A stretch of 64,000 nt of DNA from positions 4,588,001-4,652,000 of the forward strand of contig NZ_CP034248.1 of NCBI RefSeq assembly GCF_003931855.1, in the 5' to 3' direction. Below, piece by piece: positions 16,369-23,135 of this stretch (position 1 is the stretch's first letter; each line of letters opens with the position of its first letter). The translations under genes and the position numbers were made by a program. The DNA comes from Paenibacillus lentus. GTDB lineage: Bacteria; Bacillota; Bacilli; Paenibacillales; Paenibacillaceae. The notes beneath the pieces were generated by a model. The model was not told where the DNA came from and did no database searches. It saw only the letters and a list, made by a program, of their open reading frames with translations.

Positions 16369-17070
16369 TTATGATCGAATAGGTTTGATTCTTTTTCTGC
16401 CCAACATTTGCCCTGCCGTCGCTCCAATAATTCCGCCAACAATTAGACCAATTCCGCCCAAATTTAATAATCCTGCCAGCGTGGCTAATGCCGCCCCCGT
16501 ACAAGCTGCTAATAGATGCGGAAGAGTGCGTTCACCGCCGAATAATAGTGCCAAAAACAGCGCAGGAAGCGCAAAACTAAGCACAGTGGCTGCTTCGGAA
16601 GGTACAATTCCACCGATTCCGGCACCAACTATCGTTCCGCTAATCCAAGATCCGTACGCCGCCAATGCAAACGTTAAATAATATGAAGGTGTAAGCCTTT
16701 CGCCAGCTGCCGCACGATTAGAGGTGACAACAAAACTCTCGTCCGTTAACCCAAGTGCTGCCAACCACTTTAAAGGTTCACGCCAGTGCGCAAGATACGG
16801 CCCCATTGTAGCACCATAAAGGACGTGCCGCATGTTTACAAGAAGGATCGTGGCAATAATTGTAACTGGAGCTGTAGCCGTTTCAATCATGCTGATCAGC
16901 ATAAATTGTGCTCCTCCTGAGTAAATCCATACAGAGCTAAACACGGATACGTACCAGGGGACGCCGCTAGCTGCCGCTAAAACTCCAAAAGTAATAGATA
17001 AGGGAAAATAGGCCAACACTATAGGCAAAACCTCTTTTAGTGCTAAAGCAATTTTATCTTGTCGACTCAT
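16369..17070 (-). CDS. azlC: AzlC-family branched-chain amino acid exporter subunit
   Basis: 233 residues from the ATG at 17070, which follows AGGAG by eight bases. The family motif LPIVLAYFPLSITFGVLAAA is at the N-terminus, followed by several membrane helices and MRHVLYGATMGPYL. AzlC and AzlD together export branched-chain amino acids. azlD lies 14 bases upstream in the same operon. A longer frame begins at 17220 but runs inside azlD and lacks a ribosome site. Confidence 0.9.
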   Translation of the reverse strand: MSRQDKIALALKEVLPIVLAYFPLSITFGVLAAASGVPWYVSVFSSVWIYSGGAQFMLISMIETATAPVTIIATILLVNMRHVLYGATMGPYLAHWREPLKWLAALGLTDESFVVTSNRAAAGERLTPSYYLTFALAAYGSWISGTIVGAGIGGIVPSEAATVLSFALPALFLALLFGGERTLPHLLAACTGAALATLAGLLNLGGIGLIVGGIIGATAGQMLGRKRIKPIRS

Positions 17071-17084
17071 GCTCGTATCTCCTG

Positions 17085-17402
17085 TCACATCAAGTAATAT
17101 ACTATTGTGTAAAATCCAATACCTGATACCACGGTTAACAACAATCGACGTGTCCACCATGCAACTAATATCGTTGGTATCGCTGCTAGCAGCATCGTAT
17201 TGTCCCTGATTGGAACCCATTGTCCATCATTCAGTAACAGCAAGGGGCCAAGCAAAGCTCCAAGTACCGCTGGTGAAACATAAGAAAGCCACTCCTTAGT
17301 CCTTTCCGACCATTGCATGCGGCTTCCCAGCACGAGAGAAACTGCACGAAACATATAAGTTCCTGCTCCAATTAGGAGAATAATCCAAAGTTGAGATTCC
17401 AT
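17085..17402 (-). CDS. azlD: AzlD-family transporter small subunit
   Basis: A 105-residue protein with three to four hydrophobic helices (WIILLIGAGTYMFRAVSLVL, VSPAVLGALLGPLLLL, NTMLLAAIPTILVAWWT). This is the AzlD form and it pairs with AzlC encoded directly downstream. The pair transports branched-chain amino acids out of the cell. Confidence 0.88.
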   Translation of the reverse strand: MESQLWIILLIGAGTYMFRAVSLVLGSRMQWSERTKEWLSYVSPAVLGALLGPLLLLNDGQWVPIRDNTMLLAAIPTILVAWWTRRLLLTVVSGIGFYTIVYYLM

Positions 17403-17575
17403 TAACTCATTCCTGTTCTTCTGTTTATAATTTGAGCGGCATATCGAATTTCATGTTTTCCGCCCGATTAACTCAAATTAATAGTATCATATTATCCCTA
17501 GGTTGACCTGAAATCAATTTCATATTTTATACTCTTAACAAGCAACCGCAGAACAAGCTATAGGGAGGATATATA

Positions 17576-18433
17576 ATGAAGTTAATTGCCATCGATCTGG
17601 ACGGAACTTTACTCACTGCTGAGAGTAAACCAAGCATAGAGGGCCTGCAAGCCATCCGCGATATTTTATCCGTCAACGATCACGAAGTAACAATTTGCAC
17701 AGGCAGAGCTCGTTTTGACGTGTTAGGCATTATCGGAGAAGATATTCCTATACCAATTATTTCAGCGAATGGTGCTGCTGTGCATGATGAACGTGGACAG
17801 CTTTTGCAAGAGAGCCCCATTCCGCATACGATTGCTGCCGAAGCTATAAATTACTTGATAGCCCAGGACGTATATTTTGAAATCTTTTGTCCTGAAGAAA
17901 TTTATACGCCTTTTGAGGGGATAAGCAAGGTTCAAGCAGAGATGGATATTCTCATCAGCGCAAATCCGGGTATAGACATTGACACGTTGCAAAGGGGCAT
18001 ACAAACGCAGATGCAGCAATTCGGCATTAAGCAGATTAATGATCCTCGTGAAGTTCTGCGCGCCGAGACTCCGATTTATAAATTGCTAATTTTTACGTAT
18101 GACGGTGAAAAATTAAACCGTATCACTGAGCATTTTCAAAATCAACAATCCGTTCAAACTACCGCTGCTGCTAATCATACGTTAGAGATCATCTCCACAA
18201 AAACAGATAAAGGCAGCGCGCTTCAATTTCTTGCTTCCTATTATAATATCGACATGGCTGATACGATTGCCATCGGAGATAACTATAATGATATTTCCAT
18301 GTTTCAAGCAGCCGGTACAAGTGTCGCCATGGGCAATGCTGTCGATGAAATCAAACAGCTAAGCTCCCTTACCACTCGAAGCAATAACGAGCATGGAGTC
18401 GCCTATGCTTTAAACACACTGCTTAGTCTGTAG
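17576..18433 (+). CDS. Cof-type HAD-superfamily phosphatase
   Basis: 285 residues. Motif I IDLDGTLL is at the N-terminus, TGRA is motif II, and IGDNYNDISMF is motif IV with the metal-binding Asp pair. The Cof-type cap lies between residues about 80 and 190. These enzymes hydrolyse sugar phosphates or flavin phosphates; the substrate cannot be told from sequence. GGGAGG lies eight bases ahead of the ATG. The gene is monocistronic with a strong terminator. Confidence 0.9.
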   Translation: MKLIAIDLDGTLLTAESKPSIEGLQAIRDILSVNDHEVTICTGRARFDVLGIIGEDIPIPIISANGAAVHDERGQLLQESPIPHTIAAEAINYLIAQDVYFEIFCPEEIYTPFEGISKVQAEMDILISANPGIDIDTLQRGIQTQMQQFGIKQINDPREVLRAETPIYKLLIFTYDGEKLNRITEHFQNQQSVQTTAAANHTLEIISTKTDKGSALQFLASYYNIDMADTIAIGDNYNDISMFQAAGTSVAMGNAVDEIKQLSSLTTRSNNEHGVAYALNTLLSL

Positions 18434-18471
18434 CTCCTTAAACTGCTATCTTTCTTTACCTCTGTTCGAGA

Positions 18472-18502
18472 AACACCCTCGCCATAGACGAGGGTGTTCT
18501 GA
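18472..18502 (+). terminator. Terminator after the HAD phosphatase
   Basis: AACACCCTCG pairs with CGAGGGTGTT around CCATAGA, followed by CTGATTTT. Confidence 0.85.
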
Positions 18503-18588
18503 TTTTCCAATAGTTAAAGCCCAAAAGCTATGAGGATACCATGGGCTGGCTGTCCTATGTAATCTTAAATGTGATTAGATGTAAAACT

Positions 18589-18616
18589 TCAAAAAAAACC
18601 CTGCTCCCGCAAGGTT
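18589..18616 (-). terminator. Terminator ending the minus-strand tRNA run
   Basis: On the minus strand AACCTTGC pairs with GCAGGGTT around GGGA, followed by eight T. It lies 18 bases past tRNA-Leu copy 2. Confidence 0.8.
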
Positions 18617-18633
18617 CTTCTTTGTGTTATGAA

Positions 18634-18716
18634 TGCGGTCGAGAGGACTCGAACCTCCACGGGTATACACCCACTACCCCCTCAAGATAGCGTGTCTGCC
18701 ATTCCACCACGACCGC
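18634..18716 (-). tRNA. tRNA-Leu(GAG), copy 2
   Basis: Identical in mature sequence to the tRNA at 14963-15045, with the same fold, anticodon GAG, discriminator A and no encoded CCA. It is the last gene of the minus-strand run Asn-Ser-Glu-Leu. The flanks of the two copies differ. Confidence 0.95.
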
Positions 18717-18745
18717 ATATTAAGTTATTCAGCTTATTAAGAAAG

Positions 18746-18839
18746 TGGTGACCCGTAGGGGATACTCTCTCTCCGGTCGAGACTGCGATGTGTTCCTATC
18801 GAAGCTCATGCTTCGACGAACCCCCAAGGGATTCTCATC
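18746..18839 (-). repeat. tRNA-Glu 3'-end copy with T-loop insertion module (unit A)
   Basis: Positions 18746-18763 repeat the last 18 bases of tRNA-Glu including CCA, and the following ACTTTCTTAATAAGCT flank is also duplicated. Where the tRNA continues into GGTTCGA, a 76-base module (18764-18839) is present instead. On the minus strand it reads GATGAGAATCC...GGGGGTTCGTCGAAGCAT...GAGAGT. It contains the perfect hairpin TCGAAGC ATGA GCTTCGA. The genuine tRNA-Glu lies 26 bases upstream. Confidence 0.8.
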
Positions 18840-18864
18840 CCCACTTGAAGCTTATTAAAGAAAG

Positions 18865-18939
18865 TGGTGACCCGTAGGGGATTCGAACCCCTGTTACCTC
18901 CGTGAAAGGGAGGTGTCTTAACCCCTTGACCAACGGGCC
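18865..18939 (-). tRNA. tRNA-Glu(TTC)
   Basis: The minus strand folds as a standard tRNA with acceptor GGCCCGT/ACGGGTC, anticodon loop CTTTCAC (anticodon TTC), T-arm AGGGGTTCGAATCCCCT, discriminator A and encoded CCA. Confidence 0.96.
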
Positions 18940-19060
18940 ACATATTATATGTTGTCTACCTTTTTAGAGTGACAACAAAAATGAGTATATCAAAATCTAG
19001 GAGCATTGACAACCCCTTTTTGCGGAAGAAACAAAAAAAGTCTATCTGGGCTTTTATTAT

Positions 19061-19154
19061 TGCTCCGACGAACCCTCTATTTGAGGGTTCTCATTCCTCT
19101 AACAACAAAGAGCCCCAGGATTGCCGGAGGCTCTTCATCACGATGTAGTTCAAC
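19061..19154 (-). repeat. Truncated T-loop module with adjoining terminator-like hairpin (unit B)
   Basis: On the minus strand GAATGAGAACCCTC...GAGGGTTCGTCGGAGCA (19061-19095) matches the first half of the module, then diverges into AT-rich sequence. The 19100-19140 part folds as AGAGCC...GGCTCT, a terminator-like hairpin, and precedes the tRNA-Ser 3'-end copy of unit C. The rest of 18940-19060 holds nothing I recognise. Confidence 0.6.
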
Positions 19155-19306
19155 GGAGAGAGAGGGATACTCTCACTTCGTTCGAGACTGCGAAGTAACG
19201 CTAACGTAGTCGATGCTCCGACGAACCCTCCACCTGAGAGTTCTCATCCCTCTAACTTAAAGAACCCTCCGATATTCAGAGGGTTCTGATTGATGTAGTT
19301 CAGAAC
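19155..19306 (-). repeat. 152 bp tRNA-Ser-derived unit with T-loop module (unit C)
   Basis: This is the first of two tandem 152 bp units that differ visibly at only one base (CTTAAAG versus CTTAGAG). It starts with a 14-base copy of the tRNA-Ser 3' end (19155-19168) joined to an 80-base module (19169-19248: minus strand GATGAGAACTCTC...GAGGGTTCGTCGGAGCAT...GCAGTCTCGAACG...GAGAGT) and a spacer with hairpin AGAACCCTC/GAGGGTTCT. Confidence 0.85.
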
Positions 19307-19457
19307 GGAGAGAGAGGGATACTCTCACTTCGTTCGAGACTGCGAAGTAACGCTAACGTAGTCGATGCTCCGACGAACCCTCCACCTGAGAGTTCTCATC
19401 CCTCTAACTTAGAGAACCCTCCGATATTCAGAGGGTTCTGATTGATGTAGTTCAGAA
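19307..19457 (-). repeat. 152 bp tRNA-Ser-derived unit with T-loop module (unit D)
   Basis: The second tandem copy, exactly 152 bases from the first and directly abutting tRNA-Ser. Module at 19321-19400, hairpin spacer at 19413-19440. The real tRNA-Ser continues this same 3' end with TTCGAA instead of the module. Confidence 0.85.
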
Positions 19458-19546
19458 CGGAGAGAGAGGGATTCGAACCCTCGCACCGCTTACGCAGTCT
19501 AACCCCTTAGCAGAGGGTCCCCTTATAGCCACTTGGGTATCTCTCC
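19458..19546 (-). tRNA. tRNA-Ser(GCT)
   Basis: Minus-strand class II tRNA: acceptor GGAGAGA/TCTCTCC, anticodon stem ACCCT/GGGGT with loop CTGCTAA (anticodon GCT), long variable arm, T-arm GAGGGTTCGAATCCCTC. The discriminator is G and CCA is not encoded. Confidence 0.95.
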
Positions 19547-19554
19547 AAAGAATA

Positions 19555-19630
19555 TGGCTCCCCGAACAGGACTCGAACCTGTGACAACTCGATTAACAGT
19601 CGAGTGCTCTACCGACTGAGCTATCGGGGA
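19555..19630 (-). tRNA. tRNA-Asn(GTT)
   Basis: Minus strand: acceptor TCCCCGA/TCGGGGA, anticodon stem CTCGA/TCGAG with loop CTGTTAA (anticodon GTT), T-arm CAGGTTCGAGTCCTG, discriminator G and encoded CCA. It is the first tRNA of the run. Confidence 0.96.
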
Positions 19631-19743
19631 ACATTAAATCACTGTAGATTTAAGCTATAATTTATCATGATTTTCACTCAAAGTCAACATTAGGAGACAA
19701 CGGGGAATGGCCTGGCGTTTAAGCCAGACCGCTGTGTGGAACC

Positions 19744-19824
19744 TTAGGAATCCTTTCGGTGCCGTGCCAGTTCGATGAGCATGACGATGAGTACCAGCAG
19801 TTGAATAAGCAGCTCTGCGCTCAT
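19744..19824 (-). CDS. 26-residue hydrophobic peptide, possible holin-like or type I toxin-like peptide
   Basis: The peptide MSAELLIQLLVLIVMLIELA, ending RHRKDS, has one membrane helix and a basic C-terminus. GGAGGAGGCGAGGC lies just before the ATG, an unusually strong ribosome site for such a short frame. A hairpin (GGTCTGGC/GCCAGGCC) follows 20 bases past the stop. The layout resembles short membrane toxins and holin-like peptides of Bacilli, but no antisense RNA can be seen directly. It could also be a small regulatory membrane peptide. Confidence 0.5.
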   Translation of the reverse strand: MSAELLIQLLVLIVMLIELARHRKDS

Positions 19825-19887
19825 AATGCCTCGCCTCCTCCGCATAGTGCTCCTTCGAAATCGGCTGCTCCTCTCCCCATGGACTCC

Positions 19888-20136
19888 TTACGCTCCCACT
19901 CCATATATATGATAGACATGGCAGATTTTTGACAATAAAAAAGAACCTTCTTCTCCATAGAAAGAGATCAGGTTCTTCTGTCTGTGTTTATTATTCTGAC
20001 TCATAAGTTCTTGCTTGGTCTTGGTTCTTCTTGTTCTTAGATCAGCTGCCGCAAATGGGCTGCGACTCAGCGCCGGGTTACGTTTACCTTCACGGATTAA
20101 TTTATCCCGCATTCGTTTGGCTTTTGATTTAGCCAT
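19888..20136 (-). CDS. Small basic protein of unknown function, overlapping its terminator
   Basis: 82 residues. The N-terminus MAKSKAKRMRDKLIREGKRN is strongly basic and is followed by PFAAADLRTRRTKTKQE, which looks like a conserved small Firmicute protein of unknown role, perhaps binding RNA or DNA. The last 30 codons run through a complete terminator hairpin (19937-19977). The conserved-looking segment FYGEEGSFLL is encoded by the hairpin itself. Confidence 0.65.
   Translation of the reverse strand: MAKSKAKRMRDKLIREGKRNPALSRSPFAAADLRTRRTKTKQELMSQNNKHRQKNLISFYGEEGSFLLSKICHVYHIYGVGA
19937..19977 (-). terminator. Terminator inside the 3' end of a coding region
   Basis: On the minus strand AAGAACCT pairs with AGGTTCTT, followed by six T, all within codons of the small basic protein. 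Confidence 0.75.
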
Positions 20137-20199
20137 TTATTGTCACATCCTTATGATTCAATTTGTCATAAAGTATATCATATTACATGACATAACGAG

Positions 20200-20679
20200 T
20201 TACGGATTCTGTTGGTCCTCATAACTAAACAATTGAAGGGTTCCCGCACACTTTCCGCAGCGATACCGCTTGAGGTCGACACGGCGTTTACGTAGGTATT
20301 CCATTCCACAGCTTGTACACTTCAGCATGTAACGGAACGGTAATGGCCTTCTGCCTTGCCTACCCGGCAGCGATTGGCAATATCTGCTCCCTCCAACCTG
20401 CTTTAGTAAGGCTTTGAAATCAGGATCGCGATGTCTGTAGCCTTTGCCCGCAATATGCAAATGATAGTGGCATAGTTCATGCTTAATGATTTTCTCCACT
20501 TCTTCTTTGCCGAAGGCTGTCAACTGGGCTGGGTTAATCTCGATATGATGTGAATTCATAAAATATCGTCCGCCCGTCGATTTTAATCTCCGGTTGAATC
20601 TGGCTTTATGTCGAAATGGCAGCCCAAAGCTGTGAAGCGAAATCTCCTCGACCCAAGACTGTAGTTGTTCATCGTTCAT
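20200..20679 (-). CDS. SprT-like zinc metalloprotein
   Basis: 159 residues from the ATG at 20679, eight bases after AAGGAGG. The HExxH motif HELCHYHLH lies near residue 74, followed by a C-terminal zinc ribbon (CTSCGMEY and CGKCAG). This is the SprT-like family, which includes B. subtilis YdcK. It is likely a metal-dependent protease or metal-binding protein of uncertain substrate. Confidence 0.88.
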   Translation of the reverse strand: MNDEQLQSWVEEISLHSFGLPFRHKARFNRRLKSTGGRYFMNSHHIEINPAQLTAFGKEEVEKIIKHELCHYHLHIAGKGYRHRDPDFKALLKQVGGSRYCQSLPGRQGRRPLPFRYMLKCTSCGMEYLRKRRVDLKRYRCGKCAGTLQLFSYEDQQNP

Positions 20680-20805
20680 GAGAATAGCCTCCTTTTCATA
20701 CCTAATTGCAATCCCTACAGGCATCAAGCGCTCTTTGTACTTGAATTCTAACTTCCTATTAAGCTACACTGTCAAGTAGCAATATTAAAAAGGAGATTGT
20801 TAAAA

Positions 20806-21156
20806 ATGGCCTCAATGAGATATGTCATTCTACAGCAAGACTGTAATTTACGTTTTGTGGAAATGCCCTCTGACTATGCCTATCAGCTTAGCGCCCTTAA
20901 TTTGCGCCTGAACAAAGAAATCGAAAAACTGACTGCCGCCGAGGTTCCCTCATTGCCACGAGCAATTGCCGAATGCAACGAACTCGATCTGCTTCAAGAA
21001 TCGCTGCAAATTACAAGCGGTTTGGATTATATTAATGAGCTCGAGGCTGCCTTCTCCGCTATTCGCGAAGAAAATTATCCTTTGATCTCTTTGCTAACGG
21101 AAATCCGTGCTTTACAGGCACAATTAGAGCAATGGTACGAGGAAGAAGGGCAATAA
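20806..21156 (+). CDS. Hypothetical acidic helical protein
   Basis: 116 residues starting MASMRYVILQQDCNLRFVEM, with AAGGAGA nine bases ahead. After a short N-terminal strand, the rest is predicted to be three amphipathic helices rich in Leu and Glu (LRLNKEIEKLTAAEVP and LLTEIRALQAQLEQWYEEEG). There is no membrane segment and I do not recognise the family. It is 75 bases upstream of cmpA on the same strand. Confidence 0.65.
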   Translation: MASMRYVILQQDCNLRFVEMPSDYAYQLSALNLRLNKEIEKLTAAEVPSLPRAIAECNELDLLQESLQITSGLDYINELEAAFSAIREENYPLISLLTEIRALQAQLEQWYEEEGQ

Positions 21157-21231
21157 GTTATTGGACCTGCACGCCTCATGGCTCCTCCCCATATGCTAAC
21201 GTACATAGGGATTATCGGGGAGGAGATTTTA

Positions 21232-21369
21232 TTGCCCAATTGGCTCAGCAACCAAATGATGCGTGCATTCCATAAAAAAGACCGGCGTCAAATTCGGCTG
21301 CTTAACGATTGCTGGTTTTTTTACTACAATCGCCGTAATACGAATAATGAAACTAGCAAGGTTCAGTAG
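21232..21369 (+). CDS. cmpA: Cortex morphogenetic protein CmpA
   Basis: 45 residues starting at a TTG six bases after GGGGAGGAG. The sequence MPNWLSNQMMRAFHKKDRRQ, followed by IRLLNDCWFFYYN, matches the small sporulation protein CmpA of Bacillus (about 37 residues, with the MP-WL-x-Q and LLN-x-CW motifs). CmpA works in the mother cell with SpoIVA and ClpXP to time spore cortex assembly and remove faulty spores. The C-terminal extension of about eight residues is unlike the shorter B. subtilis form. Longer in-frame codons upstream lack a ribosome site. Confidence 0.85.
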   Translation: MPNWLSNQMMRAFHKKDRRQIRLLNDCWFFYYNRRNTNNETSKVQ

Positions 21370-21402
21370 ATGGGGCAGCCCGCACAGGCCTTTCTATACT
21401 AA

Positions 21403-21480
21403 AATCCCCTTTAAGGTCAGTGTCTGCCCACCCACAATAAAGCGTGAGCTTCGTACACGTTCACTTAAAGGGGTTCTTTT
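21403..21480 (+). terminator. Long-loop terminator or structured RNA after cmpA
   Basis: CCCCTTTAAG (21406-21415) pairs with CTTAAAGGGG (21464-21473), followed by TTCTTTT. The 48-base loop holds a smaller stem CGTG/CACG. The loop is longer than a normal terminator, so it could be a small structured transcript end. Confidence 0.55.
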
Positions 21481-21512
21481 CGCTACATTAGCTCCGAAAA
21501 CCAAGTCATTCA

Positions 21513-21537
21513 TAAGCTTCCGCATAGTCGGAGGCTT
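21513..21537. terminator. Short hairpin at the rdgB 3' end
   Basis: TTCCG/CGGAG-based stem within AAGCTTCCGCATAGTCGGAG, followed on the plus strand by GCTTTGTTATTT. It lies just past the rdgB stop and may act for both strands. Confidence 0.5.
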
Positions 21538-21539
21538 TG

Positions 21540-22172
21540 TTATTTATTCATGTCGTTTAACTTCCCCGCTAATTGCCTCAGTGCTGCTCCGCGATGACTT
21601 ATCGCCTGCTTCTCCGATACCGTCAGCTCAGCAAGCGTCTTCTCGTACTCCGGAAGGTAAAAAAGAGGATCATATCCAAAGCCTCCTCCGCCAGCCGGTT
21701 CAGAGGTTATCCAGCCTTCCACCGTTCCGGAGGCCTCTGTAAACTCTCCCGTCTTCGGGTCATAAAGTGCGAGGTGACAAACAAAGCGAGCCGTACTCAG
21801 CAGGGGCTGCTCCGTATCTTCCCCAAGCTGCAAACGCTCTAATTCGCCTAGCAGCTTCTCATTATTGTCCTCGTCAGAAGCTCCTTCACCGGCATAGCGA
21901 GCTGAATGGACGCCTGGCGCCCCCTCCAGCTTGTCTACGCAAAGTCCTGAGTCGTCAGCAAGCACTGCTTGGCCCAGGAAGTCCCCTACCACCTTTGCCT
22001 TCTTACGGGCGTTCTCCGCAAATGTCTCGCCATCCTCCACTACTTCAGGAACATTTGGGTAATCAAACATACTCTTAACGGGCTTACCTAAAAAATCGAG
22101 TGCATGAGCAAATTCTCTCACTTTGCCCTGATTTCGCGTAGCTACGATAAGAACAGAATCCTTTTTATTCAT
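21540..22172 (-). CDS. rdgB: XTP/dITP diphosphatase (RdgB/HAM1)
   Basis: 210 residues with the family signature VLIVATRNQGKVREF, the catalytic-site region VLADDSGLCVDKLEGAPGVHSARYAGE (quoted in part: ADDSGLCVD) and the C-terminal GGFGYDPLFYLPE and SHRGAALRQL. It removes XTP, ITP and dITP from the nucleotide pool. The ATG begins within the TGA stop of rph, so the two genes are translationally coupled, the usual Bacillus order rph-rdgB. Confidence 0.95.
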   Translation of the reverse strand: MNKKDSVLIVATRNQGKVREFAHALDFLGKPVKSMFDYPNVPEVVEDGETFAENARKKAKVVGDFLGQAVLADDSGLCVDKLEGAPGVHSARYAGEGASDEDNNEKLLGELERLQLGEDTEQPLLSTARFVCHLALYDPKTGEFTEASGTVEGWITSEPAGGGGFGYDPLFYLPEYEKTLAELTVSEKQAISHRGAALRQLAGKLNDMNK

Positions 22173-22930
22173 CACACGCCTGCTTCTGACTGCTTGCTGC
22201 CAATTTTTGACGCAATCGGCCCGAGGGCCTCGCGCTGAATTTCAATCATTTCATGGATGCCTTGCTCCGCAAGCTCCAGCATCTTATTCAGCTCTTCTCT
22301 GGAGAACGGATTCTCTTCCCCAGTTCCCTGTACCTCAACAAATTGTCCTTGCCCAGTCATTACTACATTCATATCTACCTTGGCCTTGGAATCTTCCTCG
22401 TAGTTAAGATCAAGCAGAGTCTCCTCACCAACAATACCAACGCTAATCGAAGCAAGATAATCAGTAATTGGAAAAACAGGCAGAGAATGCTTCTGAACGA
22501 TCTTATTCACCGCTAGGGCCAAGGCAACAAATGCTCCCGTAATCGATGTAGTACGCGTTCCTCCATCCGCCTGCAGCACGTCGCAGTCAATGGTAATGGA
22601 TCGCTCGCCCAGAGCATGCAAATCAACAACAGAGCGCAGCGCCCTGCCGATCAAACGTTGGATTTCCATCGTACGTCCGCTTTGCTTGCCGCGAGCTGAT
22701 TCGCGCTGATTGCGGGAGTGCGTTGCCCGGGGAAGCATGGAATATTCTGCGGTAACCCAACCCTTGCCCTGTCCTTTCATGAACATCGGCACCTTCTCTT
22801 CCACCGTAGCCGTACATATCACCTTCGTATCTCCAACCTCGATGTATACGGAACCCTCTGCATATTTGTTAATATTCGCTGTTAATGTCAATGGCCGCCG
22901 CTCATTTGCTTTACGCCCGTTTATTCTCAT
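22172..22930 (-). CDS. rph: Ribonuclease PH
   Basis: 252 residues from the ATG at 22930, nine bases after TAGGAGG. The family signatures [51 protein letters not shown] and the C-terminal [14 protein letters not shown] are present. It trims tRNA 3' ends by phosphorolysis. It leads the rph-rdgB operon. An in-frame ATG at 22954 lies upstream of the ribosome site and was not used. Confidence 0.96.
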   Translation of the reverse strand: MRINGRKANERRPLTLTANINKYAEGSVYIEVGDTKVICTATVEEKVPMFMKGQGKGWVTAEYSMLPRATHSRNQRESARGKQSGRTMEIQRLIGRALRSVVDLHALGERSITIDCDVLQADGGTRTTSITGAFVALALAVNKIVQKHSLPVFPITDYLASISVGIVGEETLLDLNYEEDSKAKVDMNVVMTGQGQFVEVQGTGEENPFSREELNKMLELAEQGIHEMIEIQREALGPIASKIGSKQSEAGV

Positions 22931-23091
22931 CGTAACCCGCCTCCTACGTTTCATGCTGTCCTTGCACTTTCCCTATTCTACCAAAGTGTAAGCATAAAAT
23001 CACCATTCCATTCGTCTCTGACGTTATCTCATATTCCAACTGTTCACAAAATGTAATTCGGAACAAACTCCTTGGTCCGATATAACAGAAC

Positions 23092-23113
23092 TGGGCCTGC
23101 CGCGGCAAGCCCA
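23092..23113 (-). terminator. Terminator after gerM
   Basis: TGGGCTTGCC pairs with GGCAGGCCCA around two bases, with a weak T-rich stretch after it on the minus strand. Confidence 0.65.
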
Positions 23114-23135
23114 AATTAAAGTGTATTATTCAAAA

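Noticed and set aside
18746..19460. CRISPR array
   Set aside because: Repeats are 76-152 bp, tied to tRNA 3' ends and not separated by unique spacers; no cas genes are present.
21263..21742. 159-codon plus-strand open frame over cmpA and the rdgB 3' end
   Set aside because: It runs in another frame through cmpA, a structured intergenic stretch and the antisense of rdgB; no ribosome site.
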